Positions 1 through 8,603 are shown, counted from the stretch's first letter. The stretch is 64,000 bases of DNA from a bacterium ADurb.Bin157 (GCA_002070375.1 MWDD01000010.1:1-64000); one strand, 5' to 3'. Notes: generated by a model from the letters alone, not told the origin. Translations and numbers: made by a program.

Positions 1-1
1 C

Positions 2-883
2 GGTGCTTTTAACGTTAATAATATGGAAATCGTTCAGGGGATTTTCGAAGCTGCGATAGAAGAAAAAGCGCCTCTTATAATCCAAGTGTCATCAGGCGCA
101 CGCAAATACGCCAGACACGAATATTTGATGCATCTTATACATGCTTCACTTGAAATGGCTGAAGCTTCCGGAGTTTCCATTCCTGTGGTAATGCATCTTG
201 ACCATGGTGATGATTTTGAAATTTGTAAAAAATGTATCGACGGCGGCTTTACTTCTGTTATGATTGATGCCTCCAAACATCCGTTCGAAGAAAACATCAG
301 AATTACAAAAGAAGTTGTCGATTATGCCCACTCAAAAGGTGTGACCGTCGAAGCAGAACTTGGTAAGTTGGCCGGTGTTGAAGACGACGTTAAGGTCGCT
401 GCAAAAGACGCAACTTACACTGATCCGCAAGAAGCAAAAGAATTTGTTGCAAGAACCGGCTGTGATTCTTTGGCTATAGCAATTGGCACAAGCCATGGCG
501 CTTATAAGTTTAAAGGCGAACCCCAATTGGCTTTCGACAGACTCGCTGAAATACAAAGCCTACTGCCGAACTACCCCTTGGTTCTTCATGGCGCAAGCTC
601 AGTTCCACAATATTTAACTGACATTTGCAACCAATATGGCGCTAAAATCCCAGGTTCAAGAGGCGTTCCCGAAGACATGATAGCTCAAGCCGCTAAAACA
701 GGCGTTTGCAAAATCAACGTAGACACAGACCTGAGACTTGCTATGACAGGTATGATCAGAAAAGTCTTCGCCGAAAATCCCGCAGAGTTTGACCCCAGAA
801 AATATCTCGGCCCCGCTCGCCAGGCAATTAAAGACGTTGTTCAGCACAAAATGCGTATTATGGGTTGTTCTGGCAAGGCTTAA
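2..883 (+). CDS. fba: Class II fructose-bisphosphate aldolase, 5' end cut off by the window
   Basis: Cytoplasmic zinc-dependent aldolase that interconverts fructose 1,6-bisphosphate with glyceraldehyde 3-phosphate and dihydroxyacetone phosphate. The frame is open to the first base and reads GAFNVNNMEIVQ, a conserved stretch near the N-terminus of the family, so the ATG at 23 is internal and a small N-terminal part lies outside the window. Visible family motifs are HLDHGDD (catalytic Asp and a zinc His), VEAELGKLAG, IGTSHGAYK, VLHGASS and KINVDTDLR for phosphate binding. A ketose-bisphosphate or tagatose-bisphosphate aldolase is the alternative, but length and motifs fit the FbaA/Fba group. 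Confidence 0.93.
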   Translation, partial: GAFNVNNMEIVQGIFEAAIEEKAPLIIQVSSGARKYARHEYLMHLIHASLEMAEASGVSIPVVMHLDHGDDFEICKKCIDGGFTSVMIDASKHPFEENIRITKEVVDYAHSKGVTVEAELGKLAGVEDDVKVAAKDATYTDPQEAKEFVARTGCDSLAIAIGTSHGAYKFKGEPQLAFDRLAEIQSLLPNYPLVLHGASSVPQYLTDICNQYGAKIPGSRGVPEDMIAQAAKTGVCKINVDTDLRLAMTGMIRKVFAENPAEFDPRKYLGPARQAIKDVVQHKMRIMGCSGKA

Positions 884-920
884 CAGACTGTTTTCTGTCT
901 AAATTTTTGGAGGGTTCCTT

Positions 921-1445
921 ATGAAACATTTTAAGTTTTTAGTTATAGGAGCCCTCTTTATATTTTTGGGAATTAGCCTGTCCGGGTGTGGCGGGTCAAC
1001 CGGAACTCGCAGTCCCTCAGGTTATTCGCCCGAAGAACGAGAAGTAATCGACGTTGCGATTGCTTTTATAAAAACCATAGAAACAGATTACGACACAGTT
1101 ATGTCTAAAATCGCCCCAAATGAATTGGTTTATTACTATAAAGATCCTACCGACAGCACAAAGCGAATCATAGGAAATTACCAAATTTTTTCAGACAAAC
1201 TTAAAGCCTTTTATTCGGCGGCAGTAAATATCGAGACATTATTGTATGAGGTTTCTACCAATGGCGAACCAATAGACGATACAGCCACAGTTTTCGGAAC
1301 CTTTAAATATACTTATACAAAATCAGGCAAAGAATTTACAGAACAAGAACCTATACAAATAGGGCTTACAAGACACGGAGAATGGAAAATAACCTGGCTT
1401 ACTTCACTATTAGGGCATGGTCTCAGCTTTCCTTCCTTTAAATGA
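921..1445 (+). CDS. Hypothetical lipoprotein
   Basis: A 174-residue protein with a type II signal peptide: basic start, hydrophobic stretch, and lipobox LSGC with the lipidated Cys at residue 23, followed by a Gly/Ser-rich linker. It should sit on the periplasmic side of a membrane. The rest (about residues 36-170) is a small mixed alpha/beta domain; its shape resembles NTF2-like secreted domains but I cannot assign a family. The start is fixed by GGAGGG seven bases upstream of ATG. Its stop lies against the next gene, so the two are probably co-transcribed with the YbjN-like and HEAT-repeat genes downstream. Confidence 0.8.
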   Translation: MKHFKFLVIGALFIFLGISLSGCGGSTGTRSPSGYSPEEREVIDVAIAFIKTIETDYDTVMSKIAPNELVYYYKDPTDSTKRIIGNYQIFSDKLKAFYSAAVNIETLLYEVSTNGEPIDDTATVFGTFKYTYTKSGKEFTEQEPIQIGLTRHGEWKITWLTSLLGHGLSFPSFK

Positions 1446-1456
1446 AAGGCATTATG

Positions 1457-2029
1457 ATGAAAAACACAAGAACAAAAAACAAAAAACAGCCCCAAGAAAC
1501 ACCAGAGGTTAATGTCTCCGATGTAATGAACATCGTTAAAAAGTTTTTAGACAAAGAAAAGTTTAAATACATCGAAACAGAAGAACAGGCTTGCGAAATT
1601 ATTGTCCAAGGCGATAATCTTATAATGCAGCTGGTTTATTATGTTTATAAAAATCATCTTATTTTAAGAATCCCTCATTTCATAAGAAACGTCGATGTTA
1701 TGAGGCCTAAGCTTGTTTTTATGATAAACAGGTTTATGGAAGAAATTTTAGATATTCGTTTCGAGGTCGGAGAAGAAGGCAAATCAATCTCGGCCACCTG
1801 TCAACTTTTGTTAGAAGATGCTCTTCCGACAGAACGACAACTTAGATTTTTGACCATGTTAATTATGAATGTTGCCGATGATTATTATCCAAAATTCATG
1901 CAAGCAATATACGGAAAAGAAGGCGATGCTTCTTTTGATGCTGAAATGGAGCGCGACATCGGCGAAGGAATCGATGAAATAGAAGAGGGGTTTCCGGGGC
2001 CTGCTATAAAAACATTAAAAATAAACTGA
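1457..2029 (+). CDS. YbjN-domain-like cytoplasmic protein
   Basis: About 190 residues, no signal peptide. After a Lys/Gln-rich N-terminal tail the body (about residues 15-150) looks like the YbjN / type III secretion chaperone-like fold: a helix with VMNIVKKFLD, then strands, then a helix containing MINRFMEE and a second domain half ending in YYPKFMQAIYG. The C-terminus is acidic. An ATG at 1442 overlaps the previous stop but has no ribosome site; AAAGG at 1445-1449 serves ATG 1454 or 1457, and I chose 1457. The family assignment is by look only; YbjN proteins often accompany secretion or motility functions. Confidence 0.7.
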   Translation: MKNTRTKNKKQPQETPEVNVSDVMNIVKKFLDKEKFKYIETEEQACEIIVQGDNLIMQLVYYVYKNHLILRIPHFIRNVDVMRPKLVFMINRFMEEILDIRFEVGEEGKSISATCQLLLEDALPTERQLRFLTMLIMNVADDYYPKFMQAIYGKEGDASFDAEMERDIGEGIDEIEEGFPGPAIKTLKIN

Positions 2030-2047
2030 AAACAGAGGAGCCATTTT

Positions 2048-3139
2048 GTGCGTGCTGTAGCTAAAATCTTTCTGATACTTATTATGTTTGCGGCGATTTC
2101 TTTGCAGGCTGAAACTGTGCAGATTCCTGAATGGCACAAATTAAACGCTAAACTTAACGGCTACCCCGAGGTAGGTAAAACTGTTGAGTTGGTTGTAAAT
2201 CTCGAAAGTTTGATTGGTAACATTCCTGAAACAGAAGTAAAACTGTTGTTGCCCGAAAATTGGAAGTCAGACAGAATAAGCGCTAAGATGCCTGCTGTAA
2301 GAGCCGGAAGCTTTTCTGAGTTAAAGTTTCAAATTACGCCGACTGATTTTCTTGCACAAGGTTCTATAGTTGTGCAGGCCAATATTATTGTGCCTAAATC
2401 TGCCATTGCCGAAAAAATTAAAAAAGACTTTAAAACTAATTCGTCAGAAATGATTAAAACTGTATTAAATTGGCCTGATTTGGCTAAGCGCTATGCAGAT
2501 GTCGCGTTTGCAATTTTTCCCGAAGAATCCTTTTATCCCTTGACGGGGCATATGTGGCTTGACTACGATGATACTCTCACCCCAAGAGAAGGCTTTAAAG
2601 GCCCCGCATATTATGATGACAAAATGCTTTCTTCGCATCAGGCCCAAACCGATGTTGAAATGTTCGAAAAACTTTCTGCGTTTATGCTTTCAGATAAAGA
2701 TTTTGCCAAAAATATTGCATTATCGGGAGTAGATGTTAAGAAAAAGGAATATGATTATTTCAGCGGTCTTTATGTGTTAGCTGTTAAAGACTTCAAAGAG
2801 AGCAGATATGACGCAGCCACCGGATTCGTGGACTTACTATTAAAAAAGTTACCCGAAAAAGGCGTATTATATGAAAACATAAAAATTTCCGCTCATAATT
2901 TGAGAGCTTTAATCTTTTGGGCTCAAGGGCAAAAACGTGTCGCCGAAGATGCTCTTAAAAAAGCTTTTTATGTTAACAGAAAGCACCCTCTGCAGCGTTA
3001 TATCCTTAGAAACATCGGCCTGCTTATGGTTTCGCGGCGAGACGATGTTACAGCCCAACAAATGTTTAAACTGGCTCTTTCTTACAAATCAGGATACACA
3101 CAGGTTGTAAAAGAAGCTTTAATACTGGGCGAAAAATAA
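2048..3139 (+). CDS. Hypothetical secreted protein
   Basis: A 363-residue protein starting at GTG, chosen because GAGGAG ends seven bases upstream. Residues 1-21 form a signal peptide ending ISLQA. Residues about 25-120 look like an Ig-like beta domain (LPENWKSDRISAKMP, with alternating hydrophobics), and the C-terminal 130 residues look like alpha-helical TPR-type repeats (VLYENIKISAHNLRALIFWAQGQ, then QRYILRNIGLLMVSR). I do not recognise a named family. It shares one base with the HEAT-repeat gene downstream (TAATG), indicating translational coupling, so these proteins probably act together at the envelope. Confidence 0.75.
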   Translation: MRAVAKIFLILIMFAAISLQAETVQIPEWHKLNAKLNGYPEVGKTVELVVNLESLIGNIPETEVKLLLPENWKSDRISAKMPAVRAGSFSELKFQITPTDFLAQGSIVVQANIIVPKSAIAEKIKKDFKTNSSEMIKTVLNWPDLAKRYADVAFAIFPEESFYPLTGHMWLDYDDTLTPREGFKGPAYYDDKMLSSHQAQTDVEMFEKLSAFMLSDKDFAKNIALSGVDVKKKEYDYFSGLYVLAVKDFKESRYDAATGFVDLLLKKLPEKGVLYENIKISAHNLRALIFWAQGQKRVAEDALKKAFYVNRKHPLQRYILRNIGLLMVSRRDDVTAQQMFKLALSYKSGYTQVVKEALILGEK

Positions 3140-5178
3140 TGGAGCAGTTTACGGATATCTTTGCAGATTTAAAATCACCTGATACTTCTGTTAGGTTTGC
3201 CGCCCTGCAAAGAATTGAAGAAATCGGCTTGTCTCCTGAACAGCAGACGCTTTTAAGTCGTATCATGGAATCGGAAAGAAATTCTAATCTCAGGTTTCAG
3301 ATGCAAAAAATTATTGCCGGAATCAGTATCGGAAAAGAAAAACTCCGAGGCGATGATATCGTAAGTTTGATAAATATTCCCGGCCGTGACGAAATGAAAC
3401 TTGCGTTGATGCTTGAATCTGTTAAGAAAAATAACGCATCGGAAGTTAGAGACGCACTAAGGTTGTCTAATTGGACAAAGTTTTCTTCAAAGCTAATTCC
3501 ATCTGTTTTGAAATTTTTCAAAAAACATGGAGACAAGACAGATTCCGATAATATTGCGGCAATGTTCAAATATTCAGATATGCGTGTTATAACTTCTGCA
3601 ATTGAGGCTCTTGAAAGACTTAATCCCGAATTATTAAAAAAACATTTGGTTGCTTTGTTAGTTAACCCAAATTTAGGAATAAGAGCCAGGGCAATCAGAT
3701 TGATTTCAATCTGGGACCCCCCCGAAGCCATGAGACATTTTGAACAACTATTATTTTCTTCTTCAAAAGAAGAAAAAAATGTTGCTTTGTTTCAATCTTT
3801 TTTCTTTCCGTTCCCTCAAATCGAATCTTTGATGTTGCGTTTTATAAGCTTAGAAAATGATCAGGAGCTCATAAAAAAAGCTGCCGTGGTTTTTATGGCA
3901 AACCCCGATAAGCAAATTCCAATAAAACTCATGGAAATTCGGCAAACTTGCCAAGGAGTTAAACACACTCTTATCGACGCAATTATGAAGGGTGTTTTAG
4001 ATTCTTTGTTTAAGGCCGGTATAGTGAATGTTGAGCCTGAAAAAATGCTTGAAATGTTAGAAAGGCATTTTAAAGAAAAACAAATCAAGTTATTTGTGGA
4101 ACATTTTGCTTCGGGACTTAGATCTTCAGACCCCGAAGTCAGATTAAAGTCGGCTCTCAAACTTCTTGACGCAGTCAGAGCCGAGATACCCGGAGTAAGA
4201 GAATTATTAGAAAAATATTGTGAAAAAGAACCTGAAAAAATGGTTCGAGAGAAGATTTTGTCTCTTTTACATTTTAAAAAAGATGACGAAGTTTCTACCA
4301 AAAAAGATTATTTTTCGCTCGAAGAAAATGAACGTTTGCAAATTTTATCCGAAGTTGATAAAGACACTTTTGAAGAGATTGTTTATCCGTTAAAAGAAAA
4401 CATATCGAAAATATCAATGCAAGAGCTGGCATTGGTTATAAAAAATATTAAAAAATTTGGAACGTCATCTGATGGCGCATTCGTTGAAAAATGCCTTCAA
4501 AGCTCAAATGCCGAAATTCTTATCGAAGCAATCGACTGTCTGAGTGTAATAAAGCCCGACACACTTCACATCCTTTTACCTAACCTTATCAATCATCGTT
4601 TCGACGAGGTTAAAATTGAAGCTATAAAGGTGTTCGCACGTTTTGATAAAAAACAGGCAATTTCATTACTCGAAAAAGCTTTGCTTTCTATTAAGCCGGC
4701 GACAAGAAGAAGCGCAATTTTTTGTCTTGGACAGTTTGACTTCTCTTCTGTGGGTAAAATTTTGTTTGCTGCGATTAAAAGAGAGGCTGACCCTGAAAAC
4801 TTGCAAAACATTATTTCTATTATTAAGTCTAATCCGGATGAGGATATTTTTTATAGTGCCTATTTCGAAGCTAAGAACATAAATAATCCCAAAAGAGATT
4901 ATTTTGAAGCTCTTTATCCAGAGCTATGCAAACAATTAACGACTCAAATAGGAAAAACCGAAAAGGAGCTATATGCCGCTGCAGAAGAAAAAGTTAAGGA
5001 AGAGAGACAGAGTCTTGCGCAAAAATCATCATACAAACTTGAAAAAATACAAAAGATGAGAGAGCAAAACGAAAAAAAAGTGTTTTGGGACGAATCCTTA
5101 ATTAAATTTACTGTTTTTGCCTACACCATAGGAACCATATTAACCCTTGTGATTTGGTTTGGCTTTATGAGGCCATGA
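3139..5178 (+). CDS. HEAT-repeat protein with C-terminal membrane anchor
   Basis: A 679-residue protein made mainly of helical pairs of the HEAT type; recognisable units include DTSVRFAALQRIEEIG, DMRVITSAIEALERL, NLGIRARAIRLIS, DPEVRLKSALKLL and RFDEVKIEAIKVFARFD. A charged probable coiled coil (about residues 610-647) precedes a single membrane segment in the last 25 residues (FTVFAYTIGTILTLVIWFGF). There is no signal peptide, so it should be a tail-anchored protein with its repeats in the cytoplasm, a scaffold for a partner not identifiable here. Last gene of the operon beginning near 921; start overlaps the preceding stop by one base. Confidence 0.8.
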   Translation: MEQFTDIFADLKSPDTSVRFAALQRIEEIGLSPEQQTLLSRIMESERNSNLRFQMQKIIAGISIGKEKLRGDDIVSLINIPGRDEMKLALMLESVKKNNASEVRDALRLSNWTKFSSKLIPSVLKFFKKHGDKTDSDNIAAMFKYSDMRVITSAIEALERLNPELLKKHLVALLVNPNLGIRARAIRLISIWDPPEAMRHFEQLLFSSSKEEKNVALFQSFFFPFPQIESLMLRFISLENDQELIKKAAVVFMANPDKQIPIKLMEIRQTCQGVKHTLIDAIMKGVLDSLFKAGIVNVEPEKMLEMLERHFKEKQIKLFVEHFASGLRSSDPEVRLKSALKLLDAVRAEIPGVRELLEKYCEKEPEKMVREKILSLLHFKKDDEVSTKKDYFSLEENERLQILSEVDKDTFEEIVYPLKENISKISMQELALVIKNIKKFGTSSDGAFVEKCLQSSNAEILIEAIDCLSVIKPDTLHILLPNLINHRFDEVKIEAIKVFARFDKKQAISLLEKALLSIKPATRRSAIFCLGQFDFSSVGKILFAAIKREADPENLQNIISIIKSNPDEDIFYSAYFEAKNINNPKRDYFEALYPELCKQLTTQIGKTEKELYAAAEEKVKEERQSLAQKSSYKLEKIQKMREQNEKKVFWDESLIKFTVFAYTIGTILTLVIWFGFMRP

Positions 5179-5229
5179 CGCGTGATTTGTAAAAATAAAT
5201 AAAAAGATAAAACGCTTAATATTTTTTTC

Positions 5230-5258
5230 TTGACTTTGAGGCTTTTTAATGATAATAT
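5230..5258 (+). promoter_or_regulatory. Promoter of the tRNA cluster
   Basis: TTGACT at 5230-5235 and TAATAT at 5253-5258 with a 17-base spacer, 14 bases ahead of the first tRNA. This matches a strong sigma-70 promoter expected for stable RNA genes. Confidence 0.8.
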
Positions 5259-5272
5259 TCTTACCATACCCA

Positions 5273-5356
5273 GCCGGGATGGCGGAATTGGCAGACGCAC
5301 CGGACTTAAAATCCGGTGGGATAAAACCCGTGCCGGTTCAAGCCCGGCTCTCGGCA
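5273..5356 (+). tRNA. tRNA-Leu (anticodon TAA)
   Basis: 84 bases. Acceptor arms GCCGGGA and TCTCGGC pair; the anticodon loop reads CTTAAAA with anticodon TAA inside a CCGGA/TCCGG stem; a long variable arm (GTGGGATAAAACCCGT region) marks a class II tRNA, and GGTTCAAGCC gives the T arm. Discriminator is A. The 3' CCA is not encoded. Confidence 0.95.
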
Positions 5357-5363
5357 GTGTCAT

Positions 5364-5437
<74 letters not shown>

Positions 5438-5446
5438 CCGTAAAAC

Positions 5447-5477
5447 ATAGCCTGAATTATTTCGGGCTATTGTTTTG
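5447..5477 (+). terminator. Hairpin terminator between the two Met tRNAs
   Basis: ATAGCCTGAA pairs with TTCGGGCTAT around a TTAT loop (ten pairs, one G-T), followed by TGTTTTG. It would end part of the Leu/fMet transcript or act as a processing spacer. Confidence 0.6.
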
Positions 5478-5481
5478 ACTA

Positions 5482-5555
5482 GGCAAGGTAGCTCAGTTGG
5501 TTAGAGCACACGGTTCATACCCGTGCGGTCGCAGGTTCAAGTCCAGCCCTTGCTA
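5482..5555 (+). tRNA. Elongator tRNA-Met (anticodon CAT)
   Basis: 74 bases. Acceptor GGCAAGG pairs with CCTTGCT (G1-U72 wobble, also seen in Bacillus elongator tRNA-Met). D arm reads AGCTCAGTTGGTTAGAGC and the anticodon arm CACGGTTCATACCCGTG. The T stem GCAGG/CCAGC has one A-A mismatch. tRNA-Ile2, which also carries CAT before lysidine modification, is less likely because the D and anticodon arms match the Met type. No encoded CCA. Confidence 0.88.
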
Positions 5556-5559
5556 TGGA

Positions 5560-5584
5560 AGCCGCATAGTTTGCGGCTTTTTTG
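5560..5584 (+). terminator. Terminator of the tRNA cluster
   Basis: GCCGCA pairs with TGCGGC around a five-base loop, followed directly by TTTTTTG. It has no T run on the minus strand, so it serves the tRNA operon and not mnmA, which ends just beyond it on the other strand. Confidence 0.85.
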
Positions 5585-5595
5585 TTGTTTGCTTT

Positions 5596-6675
5596 TTATG
5601 ACTTTTCTATCCAGCCGCCGCCGAGCAACTGCGAGTTTTTGAATATGGCTAAGCGCTGGCCCGGGGTTACGGAAGACAGCGGAGACTTGAGGTCGACAAC
5701 GGCTTTGTTGCCTTTTTTGGTTACTAGGGCCGGCTGTAAGGGTTGTCTGTATCTCGTTTGAACTTCGCACTCCATTGCTTCTTCTTCGAAATCGAGCCAA
5801 CTCATATTACTTGCGTAGAAACCTTCGCAAAGCAGCTTTTCTTGGTCTGTGCTAACTTTAATTCTGTTGCTGCCTTTATCTATATCTATTACATACGCAG
5901 GTTTGCCTAAGGCTATTCCAAGTTTTTTCCGCTGACCTATTGTAAAAAATTGCAGGCCGTTATGAGTTCCTATGACGTTGTTGTCTTCATCAACTATTTC
6001 GCCTTGTTGAAGACTTTCGTTGAAATATCTTGACAGCGTCATTGCAAAAGTTTCGCCTTTGTAGCCAAAACAGGCATCTTGACTGTCTTTTTTAGCAAAA
6101 TTTGGAAGACCTATTTTTTCTGCGATAGCTCTTACTTCTTTTTTATCGAGATTCCCGAGCGGCATATAGCAAAGATTCAGTTGGTCTTGGGTCAGCCCGG
6201 ACAAAAAATAAGTTTGGTCTTTATCCGCGTTGCTTCCTTTAAATAGTCGGGCTTTATTAGGGAGCTCTCTGTTTATGATTGCATAGTGACCGGTTATGAT
6301 GCCGCTTGCTCCCATTTCTTGTGCAAATCTAATGACTTCATTGCCAAATTTAACATAGCGGTTACAAAGTACACACGGGTTGGGGGTTCTGCCTGTTTTG
6401 TATTCATTCCATGCATATCTGAGAATTTTATCTTCGAATTCTTCTCTTACCGGAATAAATCTGTGTTGAATTTTTAATTTTTCAGCAACGAGTTTGACTT
6501 GAATATTGTCGTCTATTCCGCAACAGGATTTTGTCTTTTCTTTTGTGTTATCGCAGTTTTTCATTTTCAGAGTAACACCGATAACTTTGTAACCTTGTTC
6601 AATAAAAAAAGACGCCGCGACAGAAGAATCGACACCGCCGCTCATAGCGGCAACCAGAATTTTGTTGTTTGTCAT
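5596..6675 (-). CDS. mnmA: tRNA-specific 2-thiouridylase MnmA
   Basis: A 359-residue cytoplasmic enzyme that makes 2-thiouridine at position 34 of tRNA Lys, Glu and Gln, using ATP and a sulfur relay. The PP-loop SGGVDSS is at residues 12-18. Catalytic cysteines fit C101 (NPCVLCNRYVKFG) and C202 (DACFGYKGETF), and GQRKKLGI marks the middle domain. Length is normal for the family. It lies 25 bases downstream of the small YjfB-like gene on the same strand and probably shares its transcript. Its 3' end faces the tRNA cluster, a fitting but possibly coincidental neighbour. Confidence 0.95.
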   Translation of the reverse strand: MTNNKILVAAMSGGVDSSVAASFFIEQGYKVIGVTLKMKNCDNTKEKTKSCCGIDDNIQVKLVAEKLKIQHRFIPVREEFEDKILRYAWNEYKTGRTPNPCVLCNRYVKFGNEVIRFAQEMGASGIITGHYAIINRELPNKARLFKGSNADKDQTYFLSGLTQDQLNLCYMPLGNLDKKEVRAIAEKIGLPNFAKKDSQDACFGYKGETFAMTLSRYFNESLQQGEIVDEDNNVIGTHNGLQFFTIGQRKKLGIALGKPAYVIDIDKGSNRIKVSTDQEKLLCEGFYASNMSWLDFEEEAMECEVQTRYRQPLQPALVTKKGNKAVVDLKSPLSSVTPGQRLAIFKNSQLLGGGWIEKS

Positions 6676-6700
6676 GATTTATATTTTTACAAAAATAAAG

Positions 6701-6898
6701 CTACGCCTTAATATCTAAAATTGTTCCAAGCATTTCGTTTTTTGCTTTAATGACTTTAACACCGGCAGATAAAGAGTTTTTTGCTTGTATTAAACCTACC
6801 GAGCCTTCAACGGGGTCATTTGGCATAGCTGCGGCAGAAGCTTGAGCCAAAGCAACGGGCTTTTGAATTAAATTTGAGACAGAAGTATCTATATTCAT
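6701..6898 (-). CDS. YjfB-like small putative motility protein
   Basis: 65 residues. The pattern (MNIDTSVSNLIQ..., an Ala-rich middle ALAQASAAA, and a C-terminal helix with LIQAKNSL and VIKAKNEMLGTILDIKA) resembles the YjfB family of putative motility proteins, small proteins found beside flagellar genes in Firmicutes. A good ribosome site (AAGGAGC) lies seven bases before ATG. No flagellar genes are in the window, so motility is an inference from family only. Probably co-transcribed with mnmA. Confidence 0.7.
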   Translation of the reverse strand: MNIDTSVSNLIQKPVALAQASAAAMPNDPVEGSVGLIQAKNSLSAGVKVIKAKNEMLGTILDIKA

Positions 6899-7051
6899 TT
6901 TTGCTCCTTAATATCTCTCTATTAATTATAACGCAATATCCTCTGTCTTGACAACAGCAGATTTTTTCTCTATAGCTTGCGCAGTTTTGTCAGTAATGTT
7001 AGAATTTAATGCATGAGAGCAAATGTTGTTGAAAATATAAGGAATTAAGAC

Positions 7052-7432
7052 GTGAGAGTAAATGTTGCCGAAAATATCGGAATGAGCGTGCCGGGGATTC
7101 TGGCCGTTTTGTGGTTTGTTAAATGCTATTTGTTCAGAGACAACATCAAAGGTGTCTGGTTCATTTCGTCTTTGGTTTTTCACGCTATTTTTGCTCTTGC
7201 CTGGATAGCTTTGGCAATAACAGTGTGGCTTTATCCCGGCGGGCATCCTCCGGCAGCCGGCATGGTTGCAATTTTAGCTGTTTTGCTGACTTTGGTTGCT
7301 TCTCCCATTAGTTTGGTTTTAGTTATTGTTGCCGGCGTTAAGACAGGTTCTTGGGGAACTTACGCCGATGTAATAATTACAAATCTTATTGTTTTAGGAC
7401 TTGGCATTTATGCGGCCCTTTATATAAGATAA
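7052..7432 (+). CDS. Hypothetical membrane protein
   Basis: 126 residues from a GTG start with AAGGAATT upstream. Four hydrophobic segments are visible: about residues 10-25, 36-62, 68-92 and 103-125, including WFISSLVFHAIFALAWIALA and ASPISLVLVIVAGV. I do not recognise a family. The sequence just upstream (7013-7048) is an imperfect copy of the first dozen codons and forms a tiny open frame of its own. Faces the Sel1-repeat gene tail to tail. Confidence 0.6.
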   Translation: MRVNVAENIGMSVPGILAVLWFVKCYLFRDNIKGVWFISSLVFHAIFALAWIALAITVWLYPGGHPPAAGMVAILAVLLTLVASPISLVLVIVAGVKTGSWGTYADVIITNLIVLGLGIYAALYIR

Positions 7433-7454
7433 ATAAAACAAAGATTAGCTTTTT

Positions 7455-8336
7455 TTATTGTTTATGGTTATCGCAAATATAAATTAAATCTGTTTCATTT
7501 AAAAAATCTCTGGCTTTTTTATGCCATTTTTCAGATAAAGCTGCATCGGCTGTGGTTAGTTTGCCCTCTTTATATATTTTGCTTAATGCAATCATAGATT
7601 TTCGGTTGCCGCTTTCTGCACTTTTTTCATACCATATTAACGCTTGTTTTGAGTTTTGCTTTGTGCTTATTCCCTTTTCATACATTTCCGCAAGTTGAAA
7701 TGCAGCGTCACAATCACCTTGTTCTGCGCCTTTAGAATAAAGCTCAAAAGCTTTTTGCAGGTCTTTATTTATTTCTTCTCCGCTTACGTACATATCGGCT
7801 AATATGACCATTGATTGTGTGTGCCCTCGTTCTGCTGCTCTTTGTAACCACGTAAAAGCTTCTTTTTCATCAGGGAAAACACCTTTGCCAAGACTGTAAA
7901 AAAAACTTACTGTTGCCATTGCTTCTGTATTGCCATTTTCAGCAGACTTTTTATACCACTTTAAAGCTTCGGAATAATTTTGTGACCTATCCAGAATATT
8001 TGCTAAAGCAAACTGTGCCGGTTCATAGTTATTAATGGCTGCATTGAGATACCAATGCTTTGCAGAATCAGGGTCGGGAATTTTTTTAAAGCTTTTTTCA
8101 TATATTTGCGCCAATTTAAACATTGCTTCTACGTTATTTTCTTGGGCAGATCTATACAATAATTTTACTGCTTCATCGTTTTCGGGGTTTTGTTCATAAC
8201 TTAAAGCCAGCTCATTTGGGGATTTTGTCTCGTTCTTTATCGGTGCGCTTTTGTCTGAATTAAACACAAAAATTGTTGCAATAATTATGATTGCAACAAA
8301 ACAAAACAAGACTTTATGTCCTGATAAATATTTCAT
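7455..8336 (-). CDS. Sel1-repeat (TPR-like) protein with N-terminal membrane anchor
   Basis: 293 residues from ATG 8336. An N-terminal hydrophobic segment (about residues 9-26, VLFCFVAIIIIATIFVF) is an uncleaved anchor or signal peptide; the rest is about six Sel1-like repeats of roughly 36 residues, e.g. NTEAMATVSFFYSLGKGV, HTQSMVILADMYVSGEE, DCDAAFQLAEMYEKG and NRKSMIALSKIYKEGK. Such solenoids hold protein partners. The frame is open further upstream, but a promoter (-10 at 8364-8369) lies inside that extension, which rules out the longer starts. Exported, function unknown. Confidence 0.85.
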   Translation of the reverse strand: MKYLSGHKVLFCFVAIIIIATIFVFNSDKSAPIKNETKSPNELALSYEQNPENDEAVKLLYRSAQENNVEAMFKLAQIYEKSFKKIPDPDSAKHWYLNAAINNYEPAQFALANILDRSQNYSEALKWYKKSAENGNTEAMATVSFFYSLGKGVFPDEKEAFTWLQRAAERGHTQSMVILADMYVSGEEINKDLQKAFELYSKGAEQGDCDAAFQLAEMYEKGISTKQNSKQALIWYEKSAESGNRKSMIALSKIYKEGKLTTADAALSEKWHKKARDFLNETDLIYICDNHKQ

Positions 8337-8363
8337 ATTGCACCACTTTTCTCTCCTATAATT

Positions 8364-8392
8364 ATTATAGTAATATTTTGAAGAATCTGCAA
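8364..8392 (-). promoter_or_regulatory. Promoter of the Sel1-repeat gene
   Basis: Minus strand: TTGCAG (8387-8392), 17-base spacer, TATAAT (8364-8369). It lies 28 bases before the ATG at 8336 and decides that start. Confidence 0.7.
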
Positions 8393-8544
8393 GACAGACG
8401 GGATATATGGGGCAATATTTGTTTTTGTGTGTACATAATTGCAGGTGATTGCGCAATTTTTTGAAACTGTCTTTTTAAGAGGGATTCCTTGGCTGCTTCT
8501 CTTTTAAATAGCTTGCCGGAGGCATTATTTTTGTTTTGCAACAT

Positions 8545-8573
8545 TTGCATTTTATTGCTGTGAGGTCTAAAAT
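8545..8573 (+). promoter_or_regulatory. Promoter of the 8604 operon
   Basis: TTGCAT (8545-8550), 17-base spacer, TAAAAT (8568-8573), 30 bases before the ATG at 8604. Confidence 0.65.
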
Positions 8574-8603
8574 AAAGATTAGAGAGTTGATTCAGGAGGC
8601 AGT

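Noticed and set aside
883..920. Terminator between the aldolase gene and the lipoprotein gene
   Set aside because: AGAC...GTCT pairing with a short T run is visible but only four to five pairs long, too weak to call.
3861..4301. Long minus-strand frame (146 codons) inside the HEAT-repeat gene
   Set aside because: Antisense to a continuous 679-residue repeat protein; Ser/Phe-rich translation without motifs or ribosome site, the usual shadow of a Lys/Glu-rich gene.
5482..5555. tRNA-Ile2 (CAT, lysidine-modified) instead of elongator Met
   Set aside because: D arm, anticodon stem ACGGTTCATACCCGT and the G1-U72 wobble follow elongator Met tRNAs of Bacillus; Ile2 usually differs in the anticodon stem.
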